From the NCBI GenBank assembly GCA_033032175.1, contig CM065311.1:861190-925189 (forward strand): a stretch of 64,000 bases of DNA, given 5' to 3'. Positions 45,518 through 56,860 of the stretch are shown piece by piece. Position numbers and translations under genes: made by a program. Numbering within the stretch: position 1 is the first letter of the stretch; every line of letters starts with the position of its first letter. The DNA comes from Saturnia japonica. Its lineage: Eukaryota; Arthropoda; Insecta; Lepidoptera; Saturniidae. A model generated the notes under the pieces. It ran no database searches and was not told the origin of the DNA. It saw only the letters and a list, made by a program, of their open reading frames with translations.

Positions 45518-48500
45518 CTGAAAATTACAAGACAATTTTTAACGAAAATAAATAAAAAGGTTGGCCGTCACGAGATTCCCGCCTATGCGAAACATCTAAA
45601 AATAGACCACTGGGTGGTAACCCCGAAGCTCGACAAACCAAAGTAAAGTCACTGTAAAGACATTTATTTTATTACTACTATGTGTATGGTGGTTGCGATC
45701 TCTACCAACTGCTTTTAATTATCCATGTTTTAACAGGTAACTTTGCAATGATTCAGTCTGTCTATTTAAAAAAAAAATTGAACTCGGCTTCATACCGCCA
45801 ACGTTGGGGTCAAAGCTCAGCCACGCCAACATTGGGGCCAACAACCGATCTGACCCGCCGCATTCATGTTTCACATCAAAAACAACTTCAATGATTTTGA
45901 GGAGTTCCCCGATGTATCTTCAAAATCGAAGGTCCAATGCCAATGAAATTAAAATGGAATCACCATTGAAGTTATCCCCTTTCCAACGAAAAGAGAATCG
46001 TTTAAATCGGTTCATAAAAAAGTTATGCCTTAACATCCATTAAAAAAAATCTAATTGAGAACCTCTTTTTTTTTAAGTGTGTTAAAAATACATACATTTG
46101 AAAATTTTTTTTAAATATCTTCTTTAATGGTATATTGTATATATTGATAATAAAATTCAATTAAAATTAATCTTTACACATTAAGAACCATAGTTTTGAA
46201 ATAGTTAACATAATAATTCTTTACAATATAAATAAATATCTGAACAGAACAATAATCAGTCGCACGCACATACGCACTGGTATTTTCCACACGGTCTTTT
46301 TCGGTCTATAAAAAAAAAACTAATATATAAAAATTACCTGTCGGTTTGGGTTCTTCGGTGAGTGGGCGTAGATGGTCACAGCAGGAGAGTGCTATGTCGA
46401 CCGCGGGCCCGCTGAGCAGGCACCCTCCGTTGCAGGGCTCCGCCCCGCCCGCGTCTACAATGCTCTCCTCCAGCGGCGCGCTGTGCGTGGAACGCGGCAG
46501 GCTGCTGTAACCTGGACATTAAACATTCCACTTCTGACATTGGTAATTATAGTAAATATTGTTCCATTAGAAGACGCTTGTTCGGTTTTTACACCAGTTT
46601 TATATTACGTATCAAACATTGTACGTAATTTGTCATTTCTAATTAGGCCTGTTAACGTAACTAGATAAACGGAGCAGAAAGATTGAGTATATTTTTTTAA
46701 AAGTGTCACATTTACCGAAATCTCCAATCATAGGCGTCGATGGAGTCGCCGGGACACTGGAAGCTTTTCGCCTTCCACCAGTGCTGGATCCTTCATCCTG
46801 AAAAGGAAAGGTAGTCAAGGTATACTTAAAACTGCGAGTACACATGACATGAAAAGTGAAATTTCTTTAGCAATCAAAAAATTACTGTAAAATTAACTGT
46901 TTGGTAAATAAATTTAACAATAACACACCTTCTCTTTTTTACCCAACTGTGAAAAGGGTGGGATATGTTTTTTCGAGCGTATGTATATATGTCTATTTAT
47001 TTGGTACACTCTGTAGCCTAAACAGCTTGATGGATTTTAGCATACCAGGTGTCGTTGAATTCGTTTTAATTGTGGGAAATGACTAGGCTATATAATATTA
47101 GTACGACGTTTGGCAACCAAATAAAAAAATTAGATTTATTTATTTTTTATTCAAGGGTTTTGTTGCAGTCGGGTTTTTTGTTTCCTTTTTAAAAATTTAG
47201 CCTGTCTAATAATTGCTTAACTGCGCGCTTGCTTAGGTATTTTTCTCTCTCAGTTTATGTAATGGTTAATTCTCATTATCTCTTAACCCAATTATCTATT
47301 TCCGTCCTTTTCGCGTCAGAGACGTTCATCTGAAAAACGTTGTTTAAAAATTAGAATTTTATTCTCATCGCACCCAAAGAAGTTACATTTCAACTATTGA
47401 AGGAATAATGGCCGTTAGAAAACCGCTTCCAAGAGACGCAGGTTCGAACCATACATTTGCCCGTGATTACAGTGAAAAAAAATTACCTAATTCACCAATA
47501 ACATTATGAAACATTTGTAGTTTGTGTACCCGGTTACCACACTTTTCAAAATATTCTTGTGTATAACCTTGCTGATCTTAGAGTTTTACCGACTCCACTA
47601 TTCATCATCATAGGACCCTACAAAATGTATTCCTAGAAAAATCGTCAGTATTGAATCAATATACTGTTTTAATTATTTTCATCTTTAGGAAAAAAAATGG
47701 CTTATAGTGGCTGATCAGCTGGCTGGCTGCCCCACCTACGAACATTCTTACTAAATGTGGAAATAGTTAATGTACACACATCAAAAAAGTCTTAACAACA
47801 TGCGTGATATTACAAATTTTTCCAGTTATATTAATTAATTTCTAAATATTTACTCAAACAAAGTGCGTAGGTAAGTAAACTTTTTTGTTATTGATGACAT
47901 ACAGGCTGGTTGTAAAAAATTGATTATGTTTTGTTTTTTCATAAAATTCAAATGACTGCGAATTTGTTTGAATTTAAGTGCGTTTTAATTGCTACGTTTA
48001 GTCTTGATTTTATAATTTTACCAACCATTTAAATATAGTTAGCGACAAAATTGAATTGTTAGATATTTTTTACGTCATGAAGCGACGTCATTTGATGGCA
48101 GATGAAATGCAAAGAGCTGTAGGGATGTTGCAAGCGGGAAGTAATCAATCTCAGGTATCTCGACATTTTGGCATTCATAGAAGTGTTATTTGTCGTCTTT
48201 GGCAGCGCTACAATAATACAGGAGAACCCGCTGAACAGCATCCAGGCCGTAAAAGGAGTACAACCACTCGGCAAGACCGGTACATACAACTGACTGCAAG
48301 ACGCCAGCCGATGTTAACCGCTCGAGAGATAAGTTTGAGGCTACAAATTTCAAGTGGTGTTGATGTAAGTCCTCAAACTGTGCGAAATCGACTGCATGAG
48401 TACGGCCTACGAGCTCGACGCCCAATCAGGTGCCCACCGATACGTCACGGGAATCGCGCTCGTCGATATGAATGGTGTAGAGAACGCATAACATGGACCC

Positions 48501-51500
48501 AGGAACAATGGGATAAAATTATGTTTTCCGATGAGTCGCGATTCGGTTTTAAGCCTGATACAAGAAGGGTGCGAGTGTATAGTCGGCCCGGAAATACTGA
48601 AAGGCTCAGGTGCGTTCAGGAAGTTCATCCATACAGCGGCTCAACAGTTATGTTATGGGCGGGTATTATGAAGAACAGGCGAACTGAGCTCGTTTTTGTA
48701 AATGGAAACATGAATGCTGAAAATTACATTGAGGATATTCTCAGACCTTATGTCTACCCATTTGCACAAACCTTTGGCTCCGATTTTAGGTTAATGCATG
48801 ACAATGCGCGTTCACATACAGCTCGGCGAACCAGTGAATACTTTGCAACGGAGAACATCCGGGTATTGCCCTGGCCTGCACAATCGCCAGATCTCAACCC
48901 CATCGAGCACGCAAGGGACATGCTCCAGAGACGTGTTTTGAAGGACTTGGACGGAGCGACAACAACCCAACAGCTAAAAGATTTGCTACAATTCCATTGG
49001 GAGCGAATACCGCAAGATGACATAAACAGTCTCATTAATTCAATGAATAATCGTTGCCGACAAGTTCTGAATAGCAGAGGAGCCCATACTTTGTATTAAA
49101 TTGTTCTATTCTTTCACAATAAATACATTTTCTTTAGAAAATTTCATTTTGTAAGAAAAAAGTTTAGTTTCTTATGTATCTTAGTTTCTACAGTATATTC
49201 TAATATTGTTCATTTCTGTTATTAAAAGAACTTATAAAGACAACAGCTGTTATTTTTACATCATAGAACCCTAAAGATATTATTTTAAAAATAAAATACA
49301 ACGTTATAATGTGAAGAACCATCCTAAAATTTAAATTAGTACATGTTGCTTAGACTTTTTTGATGAGTGTAGGTGCTGAAAAAATGATAAGTTTCTAATA
49401 TATTCCAATTAACTCAATTCTGCAAAAAAATACCTTTCACCTTAGTTGTATTTTATTTTAGTTTATCATTGGATGACGTCACGCGCAGTCACAGGAACAC
49501 TTTGCCGGGATTTAGTAGCATATTTTTTATGCAAATTAAAAAAAATCTTATAATAATGAAAAAATATAATATTTAACATATAAAGTTGTTCACAGCCGAT
49601 TTCTGTTTGAATACTCTTTTCGGATTTGTTTGGGTTTTTATTAAATTGAACTAAAAGAAAGTATGTAGGTCAATAAAAAAAGTATACCTTTGCATCTCGA
49701 GGTGGCAATAGGCCGTCCCTTTCTAATATCTCCCTTTCGGTGCGACCAAAGTACTTGAACTTCGTACCCCACGAGAACAACCCGCCGCCGGAATAAACGG
49801 AAGCGTCGGATGATGACGATAACCTGCCAAATATATTATACTAACAATTGTCCGTGACTTCGTTCGTGTTCATTGTAACATGAAATTTAATAATAAGAAT
49901 ACAAAATAGCCTATATCACTGCAAGACAATGTAACTTACTATCAGTGAAATCATTTTTAGAAACAATCGAAACTATTGGATTTGCCTATATTCAATGTGT
50001 TACCATCACGCCTGTATCCCCCAAGAGTTAGGCAGAGGTGTGCTAATGTAGACCCACAGTTCGCCGGATATGTTTTGAGGTCCCACGTAATAGGAGACGA
50101 GCCTATTGCCATTAATCGGGCACCAAGTCAAACTCCGAGCCGTGCCTGAGAAATTAATAGAAAAAACCCAATAACATTTTGCTCGACCTGGGAATCGACT
50201 CGGCTCATGACCAACACGACCTCTAAAATAAATAGAAGTGAATGTCCACTTACGTAAAGAATAGCATCTGTTCTATAGCACAACACCATACATGCCGGCA
50301 GGATGCACCGCTTGGGCACTTAAATCCTACTGTATGTTTTTTCTGCAAATAAAATATTCAATATAATGGATTATTAGAGGTAGGCCATACAATTTCTTTG
50401 GAGACTTCTCTCTACTTGGAGCAGTACGACTGGTGGCATACCTCCACCCTACAGAAGATCGCAACCAAGCCTTGTGTTGTGTTCCTGCAGTGAGTAGGGT
50501 TTCCAGACCTGAAAGGGGAGGTTAAAAGAGAGGTAAAGGCACAAAGAAATCTCTTTAAAGATTTCTCTCCACTTGAGGCAGCCCAACTGGTGGAATACCT
50601 ACACACTACTCAAGACTGCAGCCATTAACCTTGTGGTAGGGCGGTTCAAGGTCGGCAGCGCGCTAGTAATACCTATGGGCAGTATGCTTGTTTGCCACCT
50701 ATGTAGAATTTTAAAAAAACTTGAGGGTGGTTAGTCAGCCAGGCCAGTATTATAAATTACTCTACCACCAACTTCCGTTTTATACTTCATGTTTTCTTTA
50801 TAGAATAAAATTCTGAGCAGTTGAAGTAATATTTGAAAGTTATAATTAATTTTGTTCGAGCAATTACCTCAGGATAATTGAGATGAACGATGAACATGCG
50901 TCCTTCGAAATTGATTTTGTGAACTTCGGACCATTTGAAATGATTTGTTTTTCTACTGCCCTGGAAAGTTAGTATACCGGAGTGATTGATGCCCAAGTAC
51001 AACTGATTTCCTCTGTGATCCTGTAAACACATGGTATCTTATTAATATACTTTAACAAAAAAAAAATTTCACAGGTTCTTTTTTCCTGGCAACACCATAT
51101 CTCCAACTTAATCAAAACTAGATATTCAAACATAATTTTAAAACTTATGTCATACGCTATTAGGGAAACAAAGTTAGATAAGTTAGTAATTAAGTTTTTT
51201 CTTTAAAAAAACTTTTTCATCATTTAACAATAACCAACTTCAAAACACAACTGCACGGATATTTGTTTAATAAACAAGAGACAGAGAGATCAAAATATTT
51301 GTATTTATAAATTGTGTATTATATGTTCTTGTATGTATATATATTTATTTTATTTTTGTATTTAAGTTTTATTACTTTTCTAGTTTTATATTTTTGTGTT
51401 TGCTCATGTTTGTTTTATTTTTAAATTTAATTTCCTATTGCACTACCGACAATAATAATTTTTTCCACATTACCACTGGTTAGCTGGAAGAAAATGCTTT

Positions 51501-54500
51501 AAGTATAGCATCATATAGGTTGCCAGTGTACAAACTAAAAGTGCATTAAAGTAATCATTAATTAATTCATTCAATATCATCGATTGATATTAATAAAAAT
51601 ATATTCTAGACAGTATCTATAAACAATCTCTTTAATTAACAGAACCTGTTAGTTAGACAGTTTACATTCTTTAATTTATTAAATATTCGCATGAGGTCAA
51701 CCACTTTAAATAATTAGACCAGCGTATTTTTTGATCATCAGGAATTAGTAATAATAATTAAATGAAATTAAAGTTTAATAAGTTAAACTATAATGTGATT
51801 TTATTATATTATATTTATCTTATGAATAAGAAAACCAAGATAAAACACCCCACCACCCAGTTTTAAGAAAGGTACGATTGTTTTAAACTTAAAGAAAAAT
51901 ATATTTTTAGGATTAGTACTTAATAAAGTAATAAATTCAAGTATCACTTCCTAAGTTTTTATTAAATAATTATTATAATTTGTTTGGATTTTTTAAGTTA
52001 TATGATATCCACTTCACTCCTTTTCTCATTTGTCAGTAATATTAAAGACACCTTATAAATGGTTAACGAAAATTTTTAACTTGAGAGTAGTAACTACCCA
52101 GGCGGACATTAGAAAAAAAGTTTAGATATTAAGGTAATGACAATCAAAATTACGGTTAACGTCTGTTACTAAATATAAAAAACTGAAATATTTGTGATTA
52201 CCTTCACAGGATGCGGGTCGATGCCATAAGTGTCTAATTGGCAAGCGATCTTCAAGAAGGCCTGTTCAGCCTCCTGTGTAGTCATACCTTTGACCCCACC
52301 GCCAACGATGGGAGCGCCTTCCACTGGCTCTCTGTGCAACTCCTGGACACAATTTTATATAATTTACGAAAAGGTTTTTATGCCAATAAATCCTTGGTAT
52401 CCCCATTTAAAACTAGTAAAATCATTACAGATTAGAGACAATAAAATACATTTATAAGACTTCTCTCACAACTTCTGTAATCTGATTCCTATCTGACCAG
52501 CATTCTTATTTGAAATCATTTATATAAGGCCTTAATGAGGACTGAACATCACATGGACTTAGGGATACCATCCATCAGAGTTTCCCTGGTTTTGACCTAA
52601 TTTGAAAAACGATTTCACCCAAATGTCACGAATTTTTAATGTTATTGTCTGGCGCCAACGATTTAGATGATGGTAACCTTAAGGTGCGAGCGCAATAGAG
52701 CGGCGCTGCACTAAGCGTCCCACAGTGTTAAAGGGGAATAATGCCCACTGTCCATAGATATTTTGGCAATAGGTGAACACATGTAAAAATGTATGGGCAT
52801 AATAATATACAATTTTTCTATTCTATTGGCTAAGGAGTTGGTTTAGAAAAAAGTTGGGGTTTTTATGATAATCAGTTTTTATTTATTATAAAGTAAGTAC
52901 TTACCACTTTTTACATTACAAAAGTTTAATAAACTATATTACGATTATATTTTCATGTTTAGTTAGTTAATTAGTTAAAGACAGTCTCTAAAGATACCTA
53001 AATCCCTAAGAGACAGGCAGAGTACAGAGTGTTACACCCGGGGAATTTTCTGTGTTTACACGACAACACAAACTAGGTACTGAGAGGATATTACGTCATG
53101 ACATCGCGAATGTGAGTGAATACTGAATTGACAGACGGCTAGCTTGACTGTCAAATTGGTTTCGGTATTGCAATACAAAATAGAAAATATCGATTTACAT
53201 ATGAGTTGCATTAAAAAATTAAAAAATAGTAAATAAAAACTGTATGCTTTTTTATTACTTGAAGCAATAATGGCTCAGTTTGTAGCGTGTACGGACACCG
53301 TGTCGATCGACGTGAGTTCGAATCACTGCTATGACCTGGAGCTTTCGGTGAAGTTAAACCTCATGATGAAACCATAGCATGGTGGTAGGGTTTTTTCTAA
53401 TTCCCGCCTGGCTAGCTACCACCCTCAAGTTGAAACCAAACACCAATTGGTGTGTTCCAGCAGCTGAACTTGAAAGTTTTCACTAGGCTATAATGCTATC
53501 ATCTTGGGCCACATCGACACTTAAGATCTGGTAAGATTGTGGATACAACGCTAAACCGACATACACATATGACGACAAAAAAAAGAAAAATAAAATGTGA
53601 TATCTGCCAATTGAATATTATTATGTCAATACATTTTTTACATCTGGTCACCAAGGGCCAAAATGTCTATAGATAGTGGGCATTACCCGTTAAGACTGTG
53701 TGTAGCGATGCTGCGCGTCAAAATATTCTTTTGGAGGTAATTATGACGCGACGAGCAGTGCAGCGCCACTCTAATGCGACATGCACCATACAAAATGACA
53801 CAAATTATATTTTGACGCGCCGCTCTAGTGCGGTCTTACCTTTAGATCAACTAAATGTTTATTTATCACATGATATATGACATTTAAAAAAACTCACTTG
53901 TATCCTACACTCAATAGCGTCTGTTTGTCTCAGCAGAAGCCTCATTTCGGTTACATAATTCCCGATGTGTATGCTTGGATCATAATCGCCGAGCTCAACT
54001 GGAATTTGATAGTTTTCATTTACAAGTGTAAATTAATTCATATTGCAATGTTCTAAGAAAAAACTAAGATACTCCATATTTCACTAAACCCATTGACAAT
54101 TTAAAAGAAAACATAAGCTGTAGTATACACGCTAACTAATCCAGAATCTTTTGAACCTTACACGAAAATTTACAAGTACAAAAACAACATGTAAATTATT
54201 TAAAAAAGGCTCACTCTGTATAATCAAAGCTCCGAACATAGCCGCCTCATTGGATGTACAGTACAGCCGCCCATGTAAGAGGTCTCGTTTTAGTTGCAAA
54301 TATATCTGGAATCTAGTCGCATCTTCCTTCAATAGCAGAGGATTAGGTGGATAGAATTTGACTCGAAAACTAAATAATATTGGTGATGCATCTGTAACAA
54401 AAATCATATTGCTATTCAAATGTTGATTCAGTATTACTAAATAATCAAGTCTTATATCTTATTTATAAAATTGAAGAGATATTAATATTTTAATAAATTT

Positions 54501-56557
54501 TGATGGGTTCTATATACTTATAAGGAAATTCTCAGTATCAGCTCGGAGTTTGGTTTTGTGCCCAATTAATGGCAATAGGCTTGCCCCCTATTACATGGGA
54601 CCTAAAAACATACTCGAGGAACTGTGGGCGTACATTAGTACACCTCTGCCTAACCCTTCGGGGATTACAGGCATGATGGTATGTTATGTTAATTAAATGC
54701 CTCATACAAAGTTTATAAATTTTGCAGTAGAACAGTGTATGTACATATTTAAACAAAAAAGTTTGCTTGGAAGCCTCTTCTGTAAAAGTATGATTTTCCA
54801 CTTTGGCCTTTATACATAGGAACCATCAATATATTATGTAAAGGGCATGAAAAATTGTTAACTTTCACAAGTTCACATGTATGATACAGAAAGTAAGCCA
54901 ATCTTATATTTTTTAAAGTTTTACTATTTGATGAAGATATTCTAGTTCACAATTGTAGGTATATAAAAATGCAAAAAATTTCAATCACCTTTAACTTGCT
55001 TCAATATTAACTTGGCCATATGTAACCAATGCTGGAAATGAAAAAGTCAATATATATTAGGTAACAGAATATTAAGAGCAATTCTAAACAAATTACTATT
55101 ACTTATTTACAGTATAAATTATAGTAATGCACTAAATTGTTGAATTCATTTCAGTCAATGAAAATTACTAAGATTCTACTAAGAGAAAACCCTTATGAAT
55201 CTGCTGTAGTATACCAGCTATTGGTGAATGTGATGTTAGATTTAATCCCTGTACAGGATATACTGTTGTTGTAATGAATATGATTGTTAGCTCCTATAGT
55301 ACAAGCTAAGCAGAGTTAGGATTCAAATTAACATAATTATGTGATGTTTAAATATCATTGTAAAACACTGAAGATTGTTATTATTGTTTTTTTCTTTCTT
55401 TAGATGTTAATGGCATTGTACAATAAAGTTATTGTTATAAAAATGTTTTTTTTATTTTCAATAAAATATGAAATTTAAATTTATCTACACAGACAAATTG
55501 GAAATATTTACTTTTATGGAATACATATGTTATCATAATACGATGTACTAAGTTTAGTCTTACTCATTACATACCATAAATATTAATATCATAGGTATCA
55601 CTAGTATGTTACCAACCTTGAACAAAGGCGCTCTAGAAACCCTACTCACCACAAGAACACAACACAAGGTCATTTGGCTGCGATCTTCTATATGGTGGAA
55701 AGTTTATCTAAGCCCTACCTCTGTTTGGACCTCCCCTTCCCCCAAAGAACTCGGACACTATGAGCTAAGAAATTAAGTTGCATAATAAAGAGTAACCTGG
55801 TTTGGGAGTTGAGAATTATAACAACATTAAAAATTGTTTATTACTATAGCTGTGCCCGAGGCTTTGCTCATATGGACTAAAGAATGCCCGTACGAATCTT
55901 CATCCCCTGCTCCGGGCTCTTTTAAAGTAAAAAAATGCTTATTGTGGGTGTTCCTTAGAAGATAACTGGTGAACTTTTTAATGTCAACAATTATTTAGTA
56001 CACTAATTTGCTATATCTCTTTTTTATTTGTGCAGAACCCTAATACTTTTTTCTAAAATAAAAGTAGCTTAATTTACTCCCTATAAAATCATTTATCTAC
56101 CAGTGAAAGTCCCATCAAAATTGATCCAACCGTTTCAGAGATTACCCGGAAAAAACAGACAATTTAAAAATTGGGTTTTTTGTTATAGGTATTGTATATA
56201 CTTTCATATGCATTTGGTAAAAAGCTGTTACTTTGACATTACAAACAGATACTTCAATTTTATTAATTGTATAGATTAAAAAAAATATCTCACCCTTTGG
56301 CCATTAACATCTACATATCGAAGCCCGAAGTAATCAGTCTCAGTGAGATTCAATTGTTGACACACATGCTCTAGTAAATATTTGCCCTTAGAACTAGGCT
56401 GAAACAAGAACCATTTTCAATTAACTCTCATAATTAAATATACTAACTACATAACTTATAGTCAAACACTAACATGAAATTCACATTCCAAAATTTCTGT
56501 ATCTTCTAATAGTCGCACAGTGCATTTATAAACAATATCACCACGACTTTTAAACAT
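45174..56557 (-). CDS. FRMD5: FERM protein of FRMD3/FRMD5 type, twelve exons
   Basis: The coding exons on the - strand are 56557-56474, 56398-56294, 55031-54989, 54391-54215, 53998-53898, 52342-52202, 51020-50868, 50342-50254, 49823-49688, 46797-46716, 46511-46338 and 45517-45174. All introns are GT-AG with matching phases. The joined protein has 542 residues (human FRMD5: about 570). The start is the first Met after an in-frame TGA. A FERM N lobe (YKCTVRLLEDTEILECEFH) is followed by the middle lobe (FSFRVKFYPPNP, LQLKRDLLHGRLYC, QIELGDYDP) and the C lobe (LGINHSGILTFQGSRKTNHF, VHKINFEGRMFIVHL). Then comes the FERM-adjacent motif FSWGTKFKYFGRTERE (about 313-328), a low-complexity region, and one membrane segment (about 484-504). 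After it comes LKRKPELVALRRHYYAPLKE, as in FRMD3/5. Such proteins link membranes to the cortical cytoskeleton. The FRMD3 versus FRMD5 choice is not resolved in insects. Confidence 0.93.
45855..46085 (+). repeat. Dispersed repeat family in FRMD intron 11
   Basis: Same phrases as 31145-31385: acaacttcaatgattttgag, tcttcaaaatcgaaggtcc, aatcggttcataaaaaagtt, and a T-run followed by aagtgtgttaaaa. Confidence 0.58.
46338..46511 (-). CDS. FRMD5: FRMD exon 11
   Basis: Residues 371-428, within the variable region after the FERM domain (SSLPRSTHSAPLEESIVD and onwards). GC-rich. The donor is acag|gtaatt. Confidence 0.88.
46716..46797 (-). CDS. FRMD5: FRMD exon 10
   Basis: Residues 344-370, serine- and proline-rich (RRKASSVPATPSTP). 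The acceptor is ttttcag|gat and the donor ttcg|gtaaat. Confidence 0.9.
46920..47190. repeat. Dispersed repeat in FRMD intron 9
   Basis: The sequence starts near acccaactgtgaaaagggtg and ends at tgttgcagtcgggttttttg. These phrases are common in dispersed lepidopteran repeats. There is no coding content. Confidence 0.4.
47870..49180 (+). mobile_element. Tc1-type transposon in FRMD intron 9
   Basis: The element is defined by its intact transposase gene (48056-49099). The borders are uncertain. The best candidate ends are taaacttttttgttat near 47877 and the inverse of aaacttttttcttac near 49160, which match only over a short distance. It lies in the large FRMD intron between exons 9 and 10, in the opposite orientation. 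Confidence 0.7.
48056..49099 (+). CDS. Tc1-family transposase, apparently intact
   Basis: The frame is open for 347 residues. The likely true start is Met8 (MKRRHL), since the first seven residues are unusual for the family. A paired helix-turn-helix region covers about residues 15-125 (QSQVSRHFGIHRSVICRLW; SPQTVRNRLHEYGL). The DDE triad is complete: D159 (MFSDES), D249 (LMHDNARSHTA) and E284 (SPDLNPIEH), with 34 residues between the last two (DD34E, Tc1 type). No stop or frame change is visible. Whether it is still mobile depends on the ends. Confidence 0.92.
   Translation: MLDIFYVMKRRHLMADEMQRAVGMLQAGSNQSQVSRHFGIHRSVICRLWQRYNNTGEPAEQHPGRKRSTTTRQDRYIQLTARRQPMLTAREISLRLQISSGVDVSPQTVRNRLHEYGLRARRPIRCPPIRHGNRARRYEWCRERITWTQEQWDKIMFSDESRFGFKPDTRRVRVYSRPGNTERLRCVQEVHPYSGSTVMLWAGIMKNRRTELVFVNGNMNAENYIEDILRPYVYPFAQTFGSDFRLMHDNARSHTARRTSEYFATENIRVLPWPAQSPDLNPIEHARDMLQRRVLKDLDGATTTQQLKDLLQFHWERIPQDDINSLINSMNNRCRQVLNSRGAHTLY
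49688..49823 (-). CDS. FRMD5: FRMD exon 9 (FERM-adjacent region)
   Basis: Residues 298-343, with GGGLFSWGTKFKYFGRTERE. The acceptor is ggcag|gtt and the donor aag|gtatac. Confidence 0.94.
49999..50215 (-). repeat. tRNA-derived SINE in FRMD intron 8
   Basis: The reverse complement contains gattcccaggtcgagcaaaa, then gcccgattaatggcaatag, then the end at …ggcgtgatggtaac. The tRNA-like head is shortened. It is in the same orientation as the gene. Confidence 0.78.
50254..50342 (-). CDS. FRMD5: FRMD exon 8
   Basis: Residues 269-297 (KKHTVGFKCPSGASC and VWCCAIEQMLFF), the end of the FERM C lobe. The donor is ttac|gtaagt. Confidence 0.93.
50395..50710 (+). repeat. LINE-derived repeat in FRMD intron 7
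   Basis: Two related stretches (gagacttctctctacttgga, 50400; gatttctctccacttgaggc, 50560) and the phrase caaccaagccttgtgttgtg are followed by the tail gcgctagtaatacctatggg and cagtatgcttgtttgccacc. A related stretch lies at 55620-55760 in inverted form. Confidence 0.5.
50868..51020 (-). CDS. FRMD5: FRMD exon 7 (FERM C lobe)
   Basis: Residues 218-268, phase 0 at both ends: DHRGNQLYLGINHSG and FEGRMFIVHLNYPE. The acceptor is tttacag|gat and the donor gag|gtaatt. Confidence 0.95.
51395..51550 (+). repeat. Dispersed repeat, pair to 30500-30660
   Basis: It matches 30510-30650 over tttgctcatgtttgttttat, then tcctattgcactaccgaca, then ccacattaccactggttagc. It lies in FRMD intron 6. The rest of that intron (51551-52195) shows nothing I recognise. 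Confidence 0.6.
52202..52342 (-). CDS. FRMD5: FRMD exon 6
   Basis: Residues 171-217: a glycine-containing insert (PVEGAPIVGGGVKG) and then EQAFLKIACQLDTYGIDPHPVK, the conserved link to the FERM C lobe. Confidence 0.94.
52681..53839. mobile_element. Inverted-repeat element in FRMD intron 5
   Basis: The left end (gtgcgagcgcaatagagcgg, about 52684; then taatgcccactgtccataga and ttttggcaa) reappears inverted at the right. There the reverse complement reads aagaccgcactagagcggcg, and further inside taatgcccactatctataga then ttttgg. The right arm is longer (about 53655-53839) because an extra stretch with the phrase gcattagagtggcgctgcac is present. Flanks accttaag and acctttag could be a diverged 8-bp duplication. 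It has no transposase. A SINE has inserted inside. Confidence 0.68.
53268..53594 (+). repeat. tRNA-derived SINE, family B
   Basis: The tRNA-like head has a box A (tggctcagtttgtagcg) and box B (gagttcgaatcactg). The body contains accatagcatggtggtaggg, then cgcctggctagctaccaccc, then acacttaagatctggtaaga, and ends with an A-rich tail (gacgacaaaaaaaagaaaaa). A second copy is at 56861-57140, and fragments lie at 17705 and 31620. It sits inside the inverted-repeat element above. Confidence 0.82.
53898..53998 (-). CDS. FRMD5: FRMD exon 5
   Basis: Residues 137-170 (IELGDYDPSIHIGNYVTEMRLL…). The acceptor is attccag|ttg and the donor caa|gtgagt. Confidence 0.94.
54215..54391 (-). CDS. FRMD5: FRMD exon 4 (FERM middle lobe)
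   Basis: Residues 78-136 (ILFSFRVKFYPPNPLLLKED; LQLKRDLLHGRLYCTSNEAA). The acceptor is gttacag|atg and the donor caga|gtgagc. Confidence 0.95.
54521..54692 (+). repeat. tRNA-derived SINE, 5'-truncated
   Basis: Only the body is present: cagctcggagtttggttttg, then gcccaattaatggcaatagg, ending gcatgatggtatgttatg. It lies in FRMD intron 3, opposite to the gene. Confidence 0.78.
54989..55031 (-). CDS. FRMD5: FRMD exon 3 (43 bases)
   Basis: A very short exon coding residues 64-77 (HWLHMAKLILKQVK). The acceptor is tttccag|cat and the donor aaag|gtgatt. It is supported by the phase match on both sides. Confidence 0.92.
55610..55765 (-). repeat. LINE-derived repeat in FRMD intron 2
   Basis: Phrases such as acaacacaaggtcatttggc, tgcgatcttctatatggtgg and cctacctctgtttggacctc, read on the opposite strand, correspond to the repeat at 50395-50600. 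Confidence 0.45.
55845..56277 (-). repeat. Helitron-like repeat, close to exon 2
   Basis: It opens ctatagctgtgcccgaggct on the + strand and ends cacttcaattttattaattg then tatag. It has the same layout as 13212-13740. It ends about 16 bases from the splice donor of FRMD exon 2, in the orientation of the gene. Confidence 0.6.
56294..56398 (-). CDS. FRMD5: FRMD exon 2
   Basis: Residues 29-63 (PSSKGKYLLEHVCQQLNL; TDYFGLRYVDVNGQR), the heart of the FERM N lobe. The donor is agg|gtgaga. Confidence 0.95.
56474..56557 (-). CDS. FRMD5: FRMD exon 1 (start)
   Basis: Residues 1-28, beginning MFKSRGDIVYKCTVRLL. The ATG is the first after an in-frame TGA 42 bases upstream. The donor is ttcat|gttagt. Further 5' untranslated exons cannot be excluded. 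Confidence 0.9.
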
Positions 56558-56860
56558 GTTGTTATTGATAATAACTTTACGTATGTAGTGATACACTCAA
56601 TTTAACATTTTATTCGCCGATACAAATTAATTTTCAAAATTTAAGATTACAATTTTTTGTTTTTTTTAATTTGAATATTGGGTAACTGATAGGGGAATTT
56701 TAGGTAAAAATTGAAATGAATATTAGATTGGTGCGAAAACACAAGTACACGCACTTTAGGCTGATTGCAGCGGGCTGCGGGGCTGCGGGAGCAGAGGATA
56801 GTGATGTCAAATATCAATTGAAATTTAATTAATCGATAGTAAACAGGACTCCTGCAATGA

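Noticed and set aside
45256..45646. Proteins on the + strand over the FRMD last exon
   Set aside because: The - strand reading gives the membrane segment and conserved tail and joins in phase with the previous exon. The + frames are shadows.
48059..49035. Minus-strand frames over the Tc1 transposase
   Set aside because: They are antisense shadows of an intact, motif-complete transposase.
53268..53340. Possible tRNA gene
   Set aside because: It has a tRNA-like head only. The following body and A-rich tail recur at 56861, so it is a SINE.
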